Positions 54,534 through 60,750 of a stretch of DNA of 60,750 nucleotides are shown one piece after another. The translations under genes were made by a program, and so were the position numbers. Positions within the stretch are counted from its first letter, which is position 1; each line of letters starts with the position of its first letter. Below the pieces are notes generated by a model, which was given only the letters and a program-made list of their open reading frames with translations, searched no databases and was not told the DNA's origin. The stretch is from Leptolyngbya sp. Prado105 (GTDB taxonomy: Bacteria > Cyanobacteriota > Cyanobacteriia > Leptolyngbyales > Leptolyngbyaceae). The DNA is taken from positions 1-60,750 of the forward strand of contig JALOOO010000004.1 in the NCBI GenBank assembly GCA_025454375.1. The letters run 5' to 3'.

Positions 54534-54539
54534 TATAAT
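54534..54539 (+). promoter_or_regulatory. Candidate -10 element of rne-rnhB
   Basis: A perfect TATAAT lies 340 bp before the rne ATG. At 17-bp spacing upstream the sequence is GGTACA (54511-54516), a poor -35. If used, it yields a ~330-nt 5' leader, in line with the long rne leaders known from other cyanobacteria. Confidence 0.4.
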
Positions 54540-54545
54540 GCTTTG

Positions 54546-54878
54546 CATCACAAGCTGAGGTGAGCTAGGAATCCCCGTAGATGCTGTCGGGAGATGGTCT
54601 TAGAGTCTTACTCATCTTGTCTGCCAGATTTTCGCTATTCTTCATCCGGATGCAGTGTGCGTAAACTTTTGCGATCGCTGCCTTGCTTGATCGAAGTTCA
54701 CTCGTTGGCTGTCCATCATCATTTGGCGAGAATCGGCTTGAGGTTGTCGGTTTTAGAACCCCTCAAGCAGAAAACCGCCCAGATTCATGTCATTTTGTGC
54801 GCCTGTATTTTTGTTCGTTAACGCGATCGTCCGTTAAAACTTCAAACCTTCGATCGCGCTCAGTTTTGAGGAAATTGA
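54546..54878 (+). promoter_or_regulatory. Long 5' leader of rne with interleaved complementary segments
   Basis: Between the TATAAT and the rne start there is no convincing coding frame. Near the middle, GCTTGAGG (54736-54743) pairs perfectly with CCTCAAGC (54761-54768), and CGGTTTT (54748-54754) pairs with AAAACCG (54771-54777). The two stems are interleaved, so they either form a pseudoknot or exclude each other. The end of the leader carries GAGGAAA before the ATG. In Synechocystis and E. coli the rne leader mediates autoregulation by RNase E cleavage; the same may hold here. The part nearer to tig (54248-54533) shows nothing recognisable. Confidence 0.45.
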
Positions 54879-57044
54879 ATGCCTAAGCAAATTGTGATTG
54901 CTGAGCAGCATAGAATTGCTGCTGTATTTTCAGAAGATCAGATTCAAGAATTAATCGTTGCAACTGGAAGTCACCAGGTCAGTGACATTTATTTAGGAAT
55001 TGTCGAAAACGTCTTGCCCGGAATCGATGCTGCATTTGTCAATATTGGAGACTCGGAGCGCAATGGATTCATTCATGTCTCAGATTTAGGACCCTTACGC
55101 TTAAAACGTGCCGCTGGTTCTATCACTGAATTGCTAGCGCCTCAGCAGAAAGTTCTCGTTCAAGTCATGAAGGAGCCGACCGGAAATAAAGGTCCGCGCC
55201 TGACTGGAAACATTTCAATGCCGGGTCGGTATTTGGTGTTGATGCCTTACGGTCGCGGGGTAAATCTTTCCCGTCGAATTCGCAGCGAAAATGAGCGGAA
55301 CCGATTGCGAGCCTTAGCGATTTTGGTCAAACCTGCGGGAATGGGAATCGTCATCCGCACCGAAGCCGAAGGAATGCCTGAAGAGGCAATCATGGAAGAC
55401 TTAGAAGCGCTGCAACGGCAATGGGAAGCGATTCTGCAAGAAGCAAGTTCGACCCGCGCCCCGGCTCTACTCAATCGCGATGATGACTTCATTCAAAAGG
55501 TTCTCCGTGATGTTTATAGTTCAGATGTCAACCGGATTGTCGTCGATTCTCATACTGGACTGAAGCGGGTTAAACAACAACTGCTCAACTGGGGCAGTGG
55601 GAAAACGCCTCCCGGAATTCTCATCGATCATCACCGCGATCGCATTCCAATCCTCGATTATTTCCGCGTCAATGCCGCCATTCGTGAAGCGCTCAAACCG
55701 AGAGTCGATCTTCCTTCTGGCGGTTACATTATTATTGAGCGCACTGAAGCCTTGACGGTCATCGACGTAAACTCAGGATCTTTTACGCGATCGGCAACCG
55801 CAAGAGAAACCGTTCTCTGGACAAACTGCGAAGCGGCAACTGAAATCGCTCGACAATTGCGTCTGCGAAACATTGCAGGGGTGATCATCGTAGATTTTAT
55901 CGATATGGATATGCGTCGCGACCAGTTGCAGGTCTTAGAGCATTTCAACAAGGCACTGCGATCGGATAAAGCCAAACCGCAGATCTCTCAACTGTCCGAA
56001 CTAGGACTCGTCGAACTGACTCGAAAACGTCAAGGAAAAAACATTTACGAACTCTTTGGTCGTCCTTGCCCGACCTGTGGCGGGTTAGGTCATGTCGTCC
56101 ACTTACCGGGTGAGACAGATTCTCCCGAAGAGTTTGAATCCTTGGAACAGCGTCCTGCGGCTCGTTATGCCGATCGAGACTCTTCCGTTCGTCGCATCGA
56201 ATCTCGTCGCGAAGCCCCAGCCGCTACAGAATCATTCTGGGACGGAGACGATTTAGAAGGCGATGCAGACAATTCAGATCTCGAACTCTTGCATCATCCG
56301 AGTTATCAAGAACGCGGTCGATCGGCAAAAAGAACTCGCCATCGTCGCCAGGATACCCCTCGTGAATCAAGTCGTGCTGAGACTCCTGTCCGGGAAGCAA
56401 CGCCAAGACCGTCTCGCTGGGAAGAATCCGGCAGCAGTCGTCCCTCGGTGTCTGCACCGACTTTGGTTTCTCGATCGAACGGTGATTTTCCAGCAGCAGA
56501 AGCGATTGTCGAAACTCCGACTGAAGAAGCACCCCGCGAAAATCGCTACGAAGATCGGCGAGGCGGACGCTCTCAAAGACGCGATCGCTTTAACAAGACT
56601 CCTTCTGAACCACCTGAATCGGTCTATGTCGAGATGACTCCCGATGAGCAGGATGTGTACGCTTGGATGGGAATTTCACCCTTGATCCTGTCGAATCAAG
56701 AAGTGAAGAATCCGAAAAATACGATCGTTTCCGTTCTGCTACCCGGTGAAGCACCGCCTCCTGAAACCGTTCAGACAGCGGCTCCCCTTGCTGTCGAAGC
56801 ACCTTCTGTCGAGGAAACTGAAGCATTTGACGAACCCGCGTTCGACGAAGCGATGTTTGAAGCACCCGTCTTTGAAGCGCCCATCTCAAAAGCTCCAATT
56901 CTTAAAACTCCTGTTTTTGAAGAGCCTGTAGAACCGGAGATTCTACCTGCCGCAGAAGAGACAGAACCCGACCCAGAACCCGAAGAAGGAACTCCAGTCC
57001 GTCGTCGCCGTCGTCGATCGTCAGCGGCAACCGACTCCGAGTAA
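54879..57044 (+). CDS. rne: Ribonuclease E/G
   Basis: 721 aa. Catalytic half (about 1-415): S1 domain with [20 protein letters not shown], 5'-sensor region, metal-binding Asp in [12 protein letters not shown] and [12 protein letters not shown], and the zinc-link CPTCGGLG. The C-terminal half is non-conserved, acidic and Arg-rich, with a run of degenerate EAPVFEAPI-type repeats (~630-680). It ends in [14 protein letters not shown]; the RRRRRRSSA nonapeptide is the known docking site for polynucleotide phosphorylase in cyanobacterial RNase E. Central enzyme of RNA processing and decay. Followed by rnhB after one base. Confidence 0.95.
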   Translation: MPKQIVIAEQHRIAAVFSEDQIQELIVATGSHQVSDIYLGIVENVLPGIDAAFVNIGDSERNGFIHVSDLGPLRLKRAAGSITELLAPQQKVLVQVMKEPTGNKGPRLTGNISMPGRYLVLMPYGRGVNLSRRIRSENERNRLRALAILVKPAGMGIVIRTEAEGMPEEAIMEDLEALQRQWEAILQEASSTRAPALLNRDDDFIQKVLRDVYSSDVNRIVVDSHTGLKRVKQQLLNWGSGKTPPGILIDHHRDRIPILDYFRVNAAIREALKPRVDLPSGGYIIIERTEALTVIDVNSGSFTRSATARETVLWTNCEAATEIARQLRLRNIAGVIIVDFIDMDMRRDQLQVLEHFNKALRSDKAKPQISQLSELGLVELTRKRQGKNIYELFGRPCPTCGGLGHVVHLPGETDSPEEFESLEQRPAARYADRDSSVRRIESRREAPAATESFWDGDDLEGDADNSDLELLHHPSYQERGRSAKRTRHRRQDTPRESSRAETPVREATPRPSRWEESGSSRPSVSAPTLVSRSNGDFPAAEAIVETPTEEAPRENRYEDRRGGRSQRRDRFNKTPSEPPESVYVEMTPDEQDVYAWMGISPLILSNQEVKNPKNTIVSVLLPGEAPPPETVQTAAPLAVEAPSVEETEAFDEPAFDEAMFEAPVFEAPISKAPILKTPVFEEPVEPEILPAAEETEPDPEPEEGTPVRRRRRRSSAATDSE

Positions 57045-57045
57045 C

Positions 57046-57687
57046 ATGCCGCAGAATCCGACTCTAGAAATCGAGCAGTCTTTGTGGAAGCAAGGACTGC
57101 TTCGGATTGCAGGGGTAGATGAGGCAGGTCTGGGCTGTCTTGCAGGTCCGATTGTTGCTGCAACCGTTCTCTTACCTGCTCATTGCGAAATGCTCGAAGG
57201 AGTCAGGGATTCTAAGTTGCTGTCTGCATCTCAGAGAGCGCGATTGTTTGATGCTGTGAAGTCGAGCGCGCTCTGCGTTGGAGTGGGAATTGCAACGGTT
57301 CGAGAAATCGAGCAGATCAATGTGCTTCGCGCTTCTCATTTAGCAATGCAGCGTGCTTTAAGTCGGATTGCACCTTACGATCACGCCTTGATCGATGGTC
57401 GTCCGATTAAGCAAGTGGATTTAGGTTCCCATACTGCAATCATTGATGGAGATGCAACCTGTTATGCGATCGCATCTGCCTCGATCATTGCCAAAGTCAG
57501 ACGCGATCGATTCATGCAGCGCCTCGCAAAACGCCATCCCGGTTACGGTTGGGAAAAAAACGCAGGCTATGGGACAAAACAACACCTAGGCGCGATTGAA
57601 TCGCTTGGAATTACGCCTTATCACCGTAAAACCTATGCGCCAGTGCAGAAAGCGATCCAGCAATTGCAGCTTAATTTAGAGGATTAA
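57046..57687 (+). CDS. rnhB: Ribonuclease HII
   Basis: 213 aa. [20 protein letters not shown] carries the catalytic Asp25-Glu26 pair, the third acid is in HALIDGRPI, and [13 protein letters not shown] with [15 protein letters not shown] complete the family. It removes ribonucleotides and RNA primers from RNA-DNA hybrids. The start is one base after the rne stop, so the two are translationally coupled, the usual cyanobacterial rne-rnhB arrangement. Its 3' end overlaps the convergent DUF1997 gene by 17 bp. Confidence 0.95.
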   Translation: MPQNPTLEIEQSLWKQGLLRIAGVDEAGLGCLAGPIVAATVLLPAHCEMLEGVRDSKLLSASQRARLFDAVKSSALCVGVGIATVREIEQINVLRASHLAMQRALSRIAPYDHALIDGRPIKQVDLGSHTAIIDGDATCYAIASASIIAKVRRDRFMQRLAKRHPGYGWEKNAGYGTKQHLGAIESLGITPYHRKTYAPVQKAIQQLQLNLED

Positions 57688-58252
57688 CCACGATCGAAGG
57701 ATCTCGCACCGCATCGGGTGCCATTTGCACTGCAACCCAGTTTCGATAATCGCTGAGTAACTGCTGCATCAGTCTTTGCTTAATCGTAGATAAAACGCTG
57801 AGCAGTAAGCCATTTCCGGTCGTTTCGATCAATGGACGAGGCATAAAGGTAAACGGAGGCGGAAGCTCCACTTCAACCGTGAGATTCGCTAACCCTTTTA
57901 GATAGGTTTCTCCCTGCTTCTGGCAGGGTGATAACTGCCCCTTGAGATCGAACAAAAACTTATCGTTAATATATTCAATGCCGCGCAATTCGCAGGCGGC
58001 TGATTGAATATTAATTGCGGCTTCTTCATTTGCCCAAACTCTCATGTCCACGACGGGTTGAATACTCAGCGTCATGAAGTTGAGCGATCGCATCTTAAGC
58101 CGATAAAGGTCTGTTCCTAATGACTCAATCTGGCTAGAAGCCGCAAGTGCATTCACAACCCGCTGCGGTTGGCGCAGGTAATTTGTAATATGAATGGGCT
58201 GCTCTGGAACAACCATTTCAACTCCCAGAGAGGCGGAAAACCGAGTATCCAT
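57671..58252 (-). CDS. DUF1997-family protein
   Basis: 193 aa from ATG 58252 (MDTRFSASLGVEMVVPEQPI); a TTG ten codons upstream is in frame. DUF1997 proteins are found in cyanobacteria and plastid-bearing eukaryotes, function unknown. Visible family features are the N-terminal beta-rich half (DLYRLKMRSLNFMTLSIQP) and ELPPPFTFMPRPLIETTGNG near the C-terminus, followed by an amphipathic helix. No signal peptide or membrane segment. A lipid- or pigment-binding fold is possible, but this is speculation. Overlaps the rnhB 3' end. Confidence 0.85.
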   Translation of the reverse strand: MDTRFSASLGVEMVVPEQPIHITNYLRQPQRVVNALAASSQIESLGTDLYRLKMRSLNFMTLSIQPVVDMRVWANEEAAINIQSAACELRGIEYINDKFLFDLKGQLSPCQKQGETYLKGLANLTVEVELPPPFTFMPRPLIETTGNGLLLSVLSTIKQRLMQQLLSDYRNWVAVQMAPDAVRDPSIVVNPLN

Positions 58253-58422
58253 TCGCAAAGATTCAGGGAAGGGTTTTATCAATTATGAACTAATTTTAAG
58301 GGGCTTCTCATCTATATAAGTCATCCTACTGAAATATAAACATAATTAGTTATACAAAAGATTATTGTTTTACAAAACTCAGCAGAGTATATAGAGTACT
58401 GAATCATTTTTAGGAAACGGCG

Positions 58423-59268
58423 ATGACTATCTCGATCGCACATTTAGGACCTCATGGAACCTATGCCGAAGCTGCTGCTCTGAAATATCTGACTTGGTTA
58501 ACGCAAATCCAGCATCAAGCTGCATTGCTCTGTCCTTATCCCAGTATTACGCAATCTTTAGAAGCTGTGGCAAAGGAGCAAGCTCAGTTTGCAGTTGTTC
58601 CGATCGAGAATTCGATCGAAGGGAGTGTGACAATGACCCTGGATGCTCTATGGCGACTCGATACCTTACGGATTCAACATACGATCGTGTTACCGATTCA
58701 TCATGCTTTGTTGTCTATTGCGTCTGATCTGGGTGAAATTCAAACTGTCTATTCTCATCCCCAAGCGCTGGCGCAATGTCAAAACTGGCTCGATCGCAAT
58801 TTACCAAAGGCTCAAGTCATTGCGGCAAATTCGACGACTGAGGCGTTACAGCATCTAGGGGAAAATCAAACGATCGCGGCGATTTCTTCACAGAGGGCAG
58901 CTCAGCTTTACAGTCTGCCTGTTCTTGCCTTTCCGATTAATGATCATCCAGAGAACTGCACTCGATTTATTGTCGTGAGTCTTGCGGATTCACCAGGTGG
59001 AAGTCGAACTTCGATCGCATTTAGTGTGAGTGCGAATCAACCGGGGGTGTTGGTGAAGCCGTTGCAGATTTTTGCAGAAAAAGGGATTAATCTGAGTCGC
59101 ATCGAGTCAAGACCCACGAAGCGATCGCTCGGGGATTATGTTTTCTTTGTGGATTTAGAAGCCGATACCCGACAAGATGCAATTCAGTCTGCCTTAGCGG
59201 AGTTGGAGCATTGCACCGAAACGCTGAAAATCTTCGGAAGTTATGACGTTTTACCCGCGATCGGTTAG
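58423..59268 (+). CDS. pheA: Prephenate dehydratase
   Basis: 281 aa, monofunctional form without chorismate mutase. Starts IAHLGPHGTYAEAAALKYL; the substrate site shows VVPIENSIEGSVTMTLDAL and DHPENCTRFIVVS. The C-terminal ACT regulatory domain (about 195-275) has the ESRP motif (LSRIESRPTKRSLGDYVFF), which binds phenylalanine for feedback inhibition. Converts prephenate to phenylpyruvate in phenylalanine synthesis. The upstream 170-bp gap is AT-rich with no certain promoter. Confidence 0.95.
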   Translation: MTISIAHLGPHGTYAEAAALKYLTWLTQIQHQAALLCPYPSITQSLEAVAKEQAQFAVVPIENSIEGSVTMTLDALWRLDTLRIQHTIVLPIHHALLSIASDLGEIQTVYSHPQALAQCQNWLDRNLPKAQVIAANSTTEALQHLGENQTIAAISSQRAAQLYSLPVLAFPINDHPENCTRFIVVSLADSPGGSRTSIAFSVSANQPGVLVKPLQIFAEKGINLSRIESRPTKRSLGDYVFFVDLEADTRQDAIQSALAELEHCTETLKIFGSYDVLPAIG

Positions 59269-59392
59269 ATGCTTGTAAGAGTATGTTTTGAAAGTATCGT
59301 TTAGTGCATTGCCCCCACTCCCGAATTGTAAGTCTGGGGCAAAATGAAATACAACGCAGGGCTTTTTATACCTTTCAAACCTCCTTGAGAGA

Positions 59393-59974
59393 TTATGCAA
59401 TCGCTCTGCGAAATTCTCGGAATGCTTCGACTCTTGAAGTTTGAGCCATCAAGACACAGCGAGTTAGCAAATCAATATCAAGATCCATTAGTGTAGGAAG
59501 TTCGCTTCGATCGATTCTTCTATAGCCATCTTCTTGCAGATGATAGAGAGTGAATACGCCATCTTCCCAGAACCACACTTCAGGTACGCCTAAGGCTTGA
59601 TACCGATCTAATTTGTTCAGTCCGCCACTCGTGAAGACAACTTCAATTGATAAATCAGGAAAGCTTCTCTTTTGCCCTATCCAGTAAGATTCGTCTGCCT
59701 GCGCCGATGCAATTCCCTGCCGTTCTTGTGTCATTGAACCAGCCGGAATAAACTCAACCCCCTTTTCAGCAAGAAAGAATTCGATCAGGAACCCGATTAT
59801 GGTTTTGAAAAATTCGTGATCTTCTCCAGGCATCAGTAGTTCGATCGTACCGTTGTAATAAAATAGGCGCAGCCCAGAACAGCCCTCAAATCCTTGCTGA
59901 ATGAGCTTGAACTGTTCCCAAGTGCAATTGTTATAAACAATTCGTTGGTCAATCATTTTGTTGAGTAACTGCAT
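59393..59974 (-). CDS. Uma2-family (DUF820) putative endonuclease-fold protein
   Basis: 193 aa from ATG 59974 (MQLLNKMIDQRIVYNNCTWE), the size usual for Uma2; the longer frame from 60130 adds 52 residues without family similarity. PD-(D/E)XK-like layout: Glu in YYNGTIELLMPGEDHEFFKT, Asp in FPDLSIEVVFTSGGLNKLDR with the Glu-x-Lys-type positions, and YQALGVPEVWFWEDG. These proteins are very numerous in cyanobacteria, role unknown, and were proposed to derive from restriction-type nucleases or transposon-linked genes. The LysxxExY helix reads KLDRYQALG, a common variant. Confidence 0.82.
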   Translation of the reverse strand: MQLLNKMIDQRIVYNNCTWEQFKLIQQGFEGCSGLRLFYYNGTIELLMPGEDHEFFKTIIGFLIEFFLAEKGVEFIPAGSMTQERQGIASAQADESYWIGQKRSFPDLSIEVVFTSGGLNKLDRYQALGVPEVWFWEDGVFTLYHLQEDGYRRIDRSELPTLMDLDIDLLTRCVLMAQTSRVEAFREFRRAIA

Positions 59975-60148
59975 TGTGATGCTTTTCCCCAATCGCTCTT
60001 TTTTACTTTGAATATGCTGCTCTGCAATGATCCGGACAGGAATTGTCTTGCCAGCAGAAGTCTCGATCGCAATTCCAAAGAGATTTTCAAAGAAAAATTC
60101 CTTCTGCATGATGGCGTAATGCACCATCAAATCAAGAATAGATCAAAC

Positions 60149-60750
60149 TTACTCCGCAACGTCTTTTAGAGTATCTTTTAGAACAGTTCTCGCTGCCAGA
60201 TGATTCCGAGTCGAAGTTAGGATTTCAGATTCACGCTCTAATCGCGCTTCTGTGTCTTGCAATTCGAGTAAGGCTTGCTGCTCGTCTGGAACATTGTGCA
60301 AGTTACTCGCAATCCAGTAGGAAAGCTCTGTCGGCAATTCTGGAATGTCTTCGGGCAGATCAATTTCTTGTCCAGAAAGCTTTTCTGTCAACCTCACCAC
60401 ATCATGCAAGAGTTGATTGACTCCTTTTGCCAAAGGTCTAAGGTCGATCGCGGGAGGATTATCTTCTATCCATTCCACTAACCCAACGCGATACGGCTTC
60501 TCGCGCGTATATTCCAAGACTCTAAAGCGCTGCTGTCCAAGCGTCAGAATCTTCATGCGATCGTCTTGTAATCGCTGAAACTGCACAATTTCTGCACAGC
60601 ATCCAACCGATGCAGGCTGTCCTTTCACCGGATCCCACATCAACACTCCAAATCGGCGATCGCTGTCCAGAATCGTATTCATCATCATTCGGTAGCGAAA
60701 CTCGAAAATATGGAGCGGCAAAGGGCGACCTGGAAACAAAACCAGATCAG
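60149..60750 (-). CDS. LON substrate-binding-domain protein (5' end outside window)
   Basis: About 200 residues are visible and the frame stays open to the window edge (LVLFPGRPLPLHIFEFRYR), so the true start lies beyond it; the TTG at 60739 is internal. FPGRPLPLHIFEFRY, DRRFGVLMW, VGCCAEIVQFQRL and TLGQQRFRVLEY define the LON N-terminal domain. There is no AAA or protease domain: it ends in a helical ~90-residue tail with ELPTELSYWIASNL, as in stand-alone cyanobacterial/plant LON-domain proteins. Function unknown, perhaps substrate binding. Confidence 0.85.
   Translation of the reverse strand, partial: DLVLFPGRPLPLHIFEFRYRMMMNTILDSDRRFGVLMWDPVKGQPASVGCCAEIVQFQRLQDDRMKILTLGQQRFRVLEYTREKPYRVGLVEWIEDNPPAIDLRPLAKGVNQLLHDVVRLTEKLSGQEIDLPEDIPELPTELSYWIASNLHNVPDEQQALLELQDTEARLERESEILTSTRNHLAARTVLKDTLKDVAE

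Noticed and set aside
59285-59380. Imperfect inverted ends (GTTTTGAAAGTAT and ATACCTTTCAAAC) plus a 7-bp stem TTGCCCC/GGGGCAA between pheA and the Uma2 gene
   Set aside because: Arms need indels to pair and no second copy exists in the window; could be a weak terminator, too uncertain to list as a feature.
1-60750. CRISPR arrays, complete insertion sequences, prophage genes, rRNA
   Set aside because: No regularly spaced repeats, transposase, integrase or rRNA sequence was seen. Only short MITE-like repeats were found.

Overview
The window is chromosomal DNA of a filamentous (Leptolyngbya-like) cyanobacterium. The palindrome GCGATCGC (HIP1) and its GCGATC/CGATCG core occur throughout, in and between genes. 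Several genes are typical of cyanobacteria: ndhO of the photosynthetic NDH-1 complex, an alternative terminal oxidase, an RNase E with an Arg-rich C-terminal tail, and a DUF1997 protein. The genus is an inference.

Layout: (1) 1-9.2 kb: end of a methyltransferase, sulfate-uptake operon sbpA-cysT-cysW (minus), a secreted amidase, recJ and a periplasmic-type serine protease. (2) 9.4-16.4 kb: membrane-anchored Ser/Thr kinase, a large coiled-coil/PLD-like/TPR protein, a CbbY-type HAD phosphatase, an M48 protease and murA. (3) 16.5-18.2 kb: tRNA-Leu(CAG) with a clear promoter and terminator, a hypothetical envelope protein, a decayed stretch with 3' remnants of a malate/lactate dehydrogenase and a Uma2 protein separated by a 40-bp perfect palindrome, then ndhO. 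(4) 18.4-24.2 kb: two DUF2231 membrane proteins, a CuA-less subunit II / A2-type subunit I / subunit III oxidase (ARTO type) and a GMC oxidoreductase, read as one operon. (5) 24.4-37.5 kb: a twelve-ORF minus-strand operon making ADP-heptose (GmhA fused to a glycosyltransferase, HldE, GmhB) together with many glycosyltransferases, including five GT9 (heptosyltransferase-family) regions. Six consecutive 4-bp overlaps tie seven of the genes together. (6) 37.8-45.1 kb: a PucR/CdaR-type regulator, a two-partner-secretion exoprotein, and a Pho-box-preceded ORF with two tandem alkaline phosphatase domains. (7) 45.2-60.7 kb: a broken toxin-antitoxin pair, tatA, clpC, a GT2, an alpha/beta hydrolase, tig-clpP-clpX, rne-rnhB with a long structured leader, a DUF1997 protein, pheA, a Uma2 protein and the start of a LON-domain protein.

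The most distinctive region is the heptose/glycosyltransferase operon. Cyanobacterial envelopes are not usually described as rich in heptose, yet here the ADP-heptose enzymes sit with GT9 transferases, with no recognisable HldD epimerase, a GT4-GmhA fusion and a GT9-GT9 fusion. It probably builds a heptose-containing surface or secreted glycan, and the adjacent divergent regulator may control it. Other points of interest are the tandem alkaline phosphatase with a possible frameshifted N-terminus, interleaved complementary segments in the rne leader, a small interspersed repeat family (three sites), and several gene remnants not visible as long ORFs.
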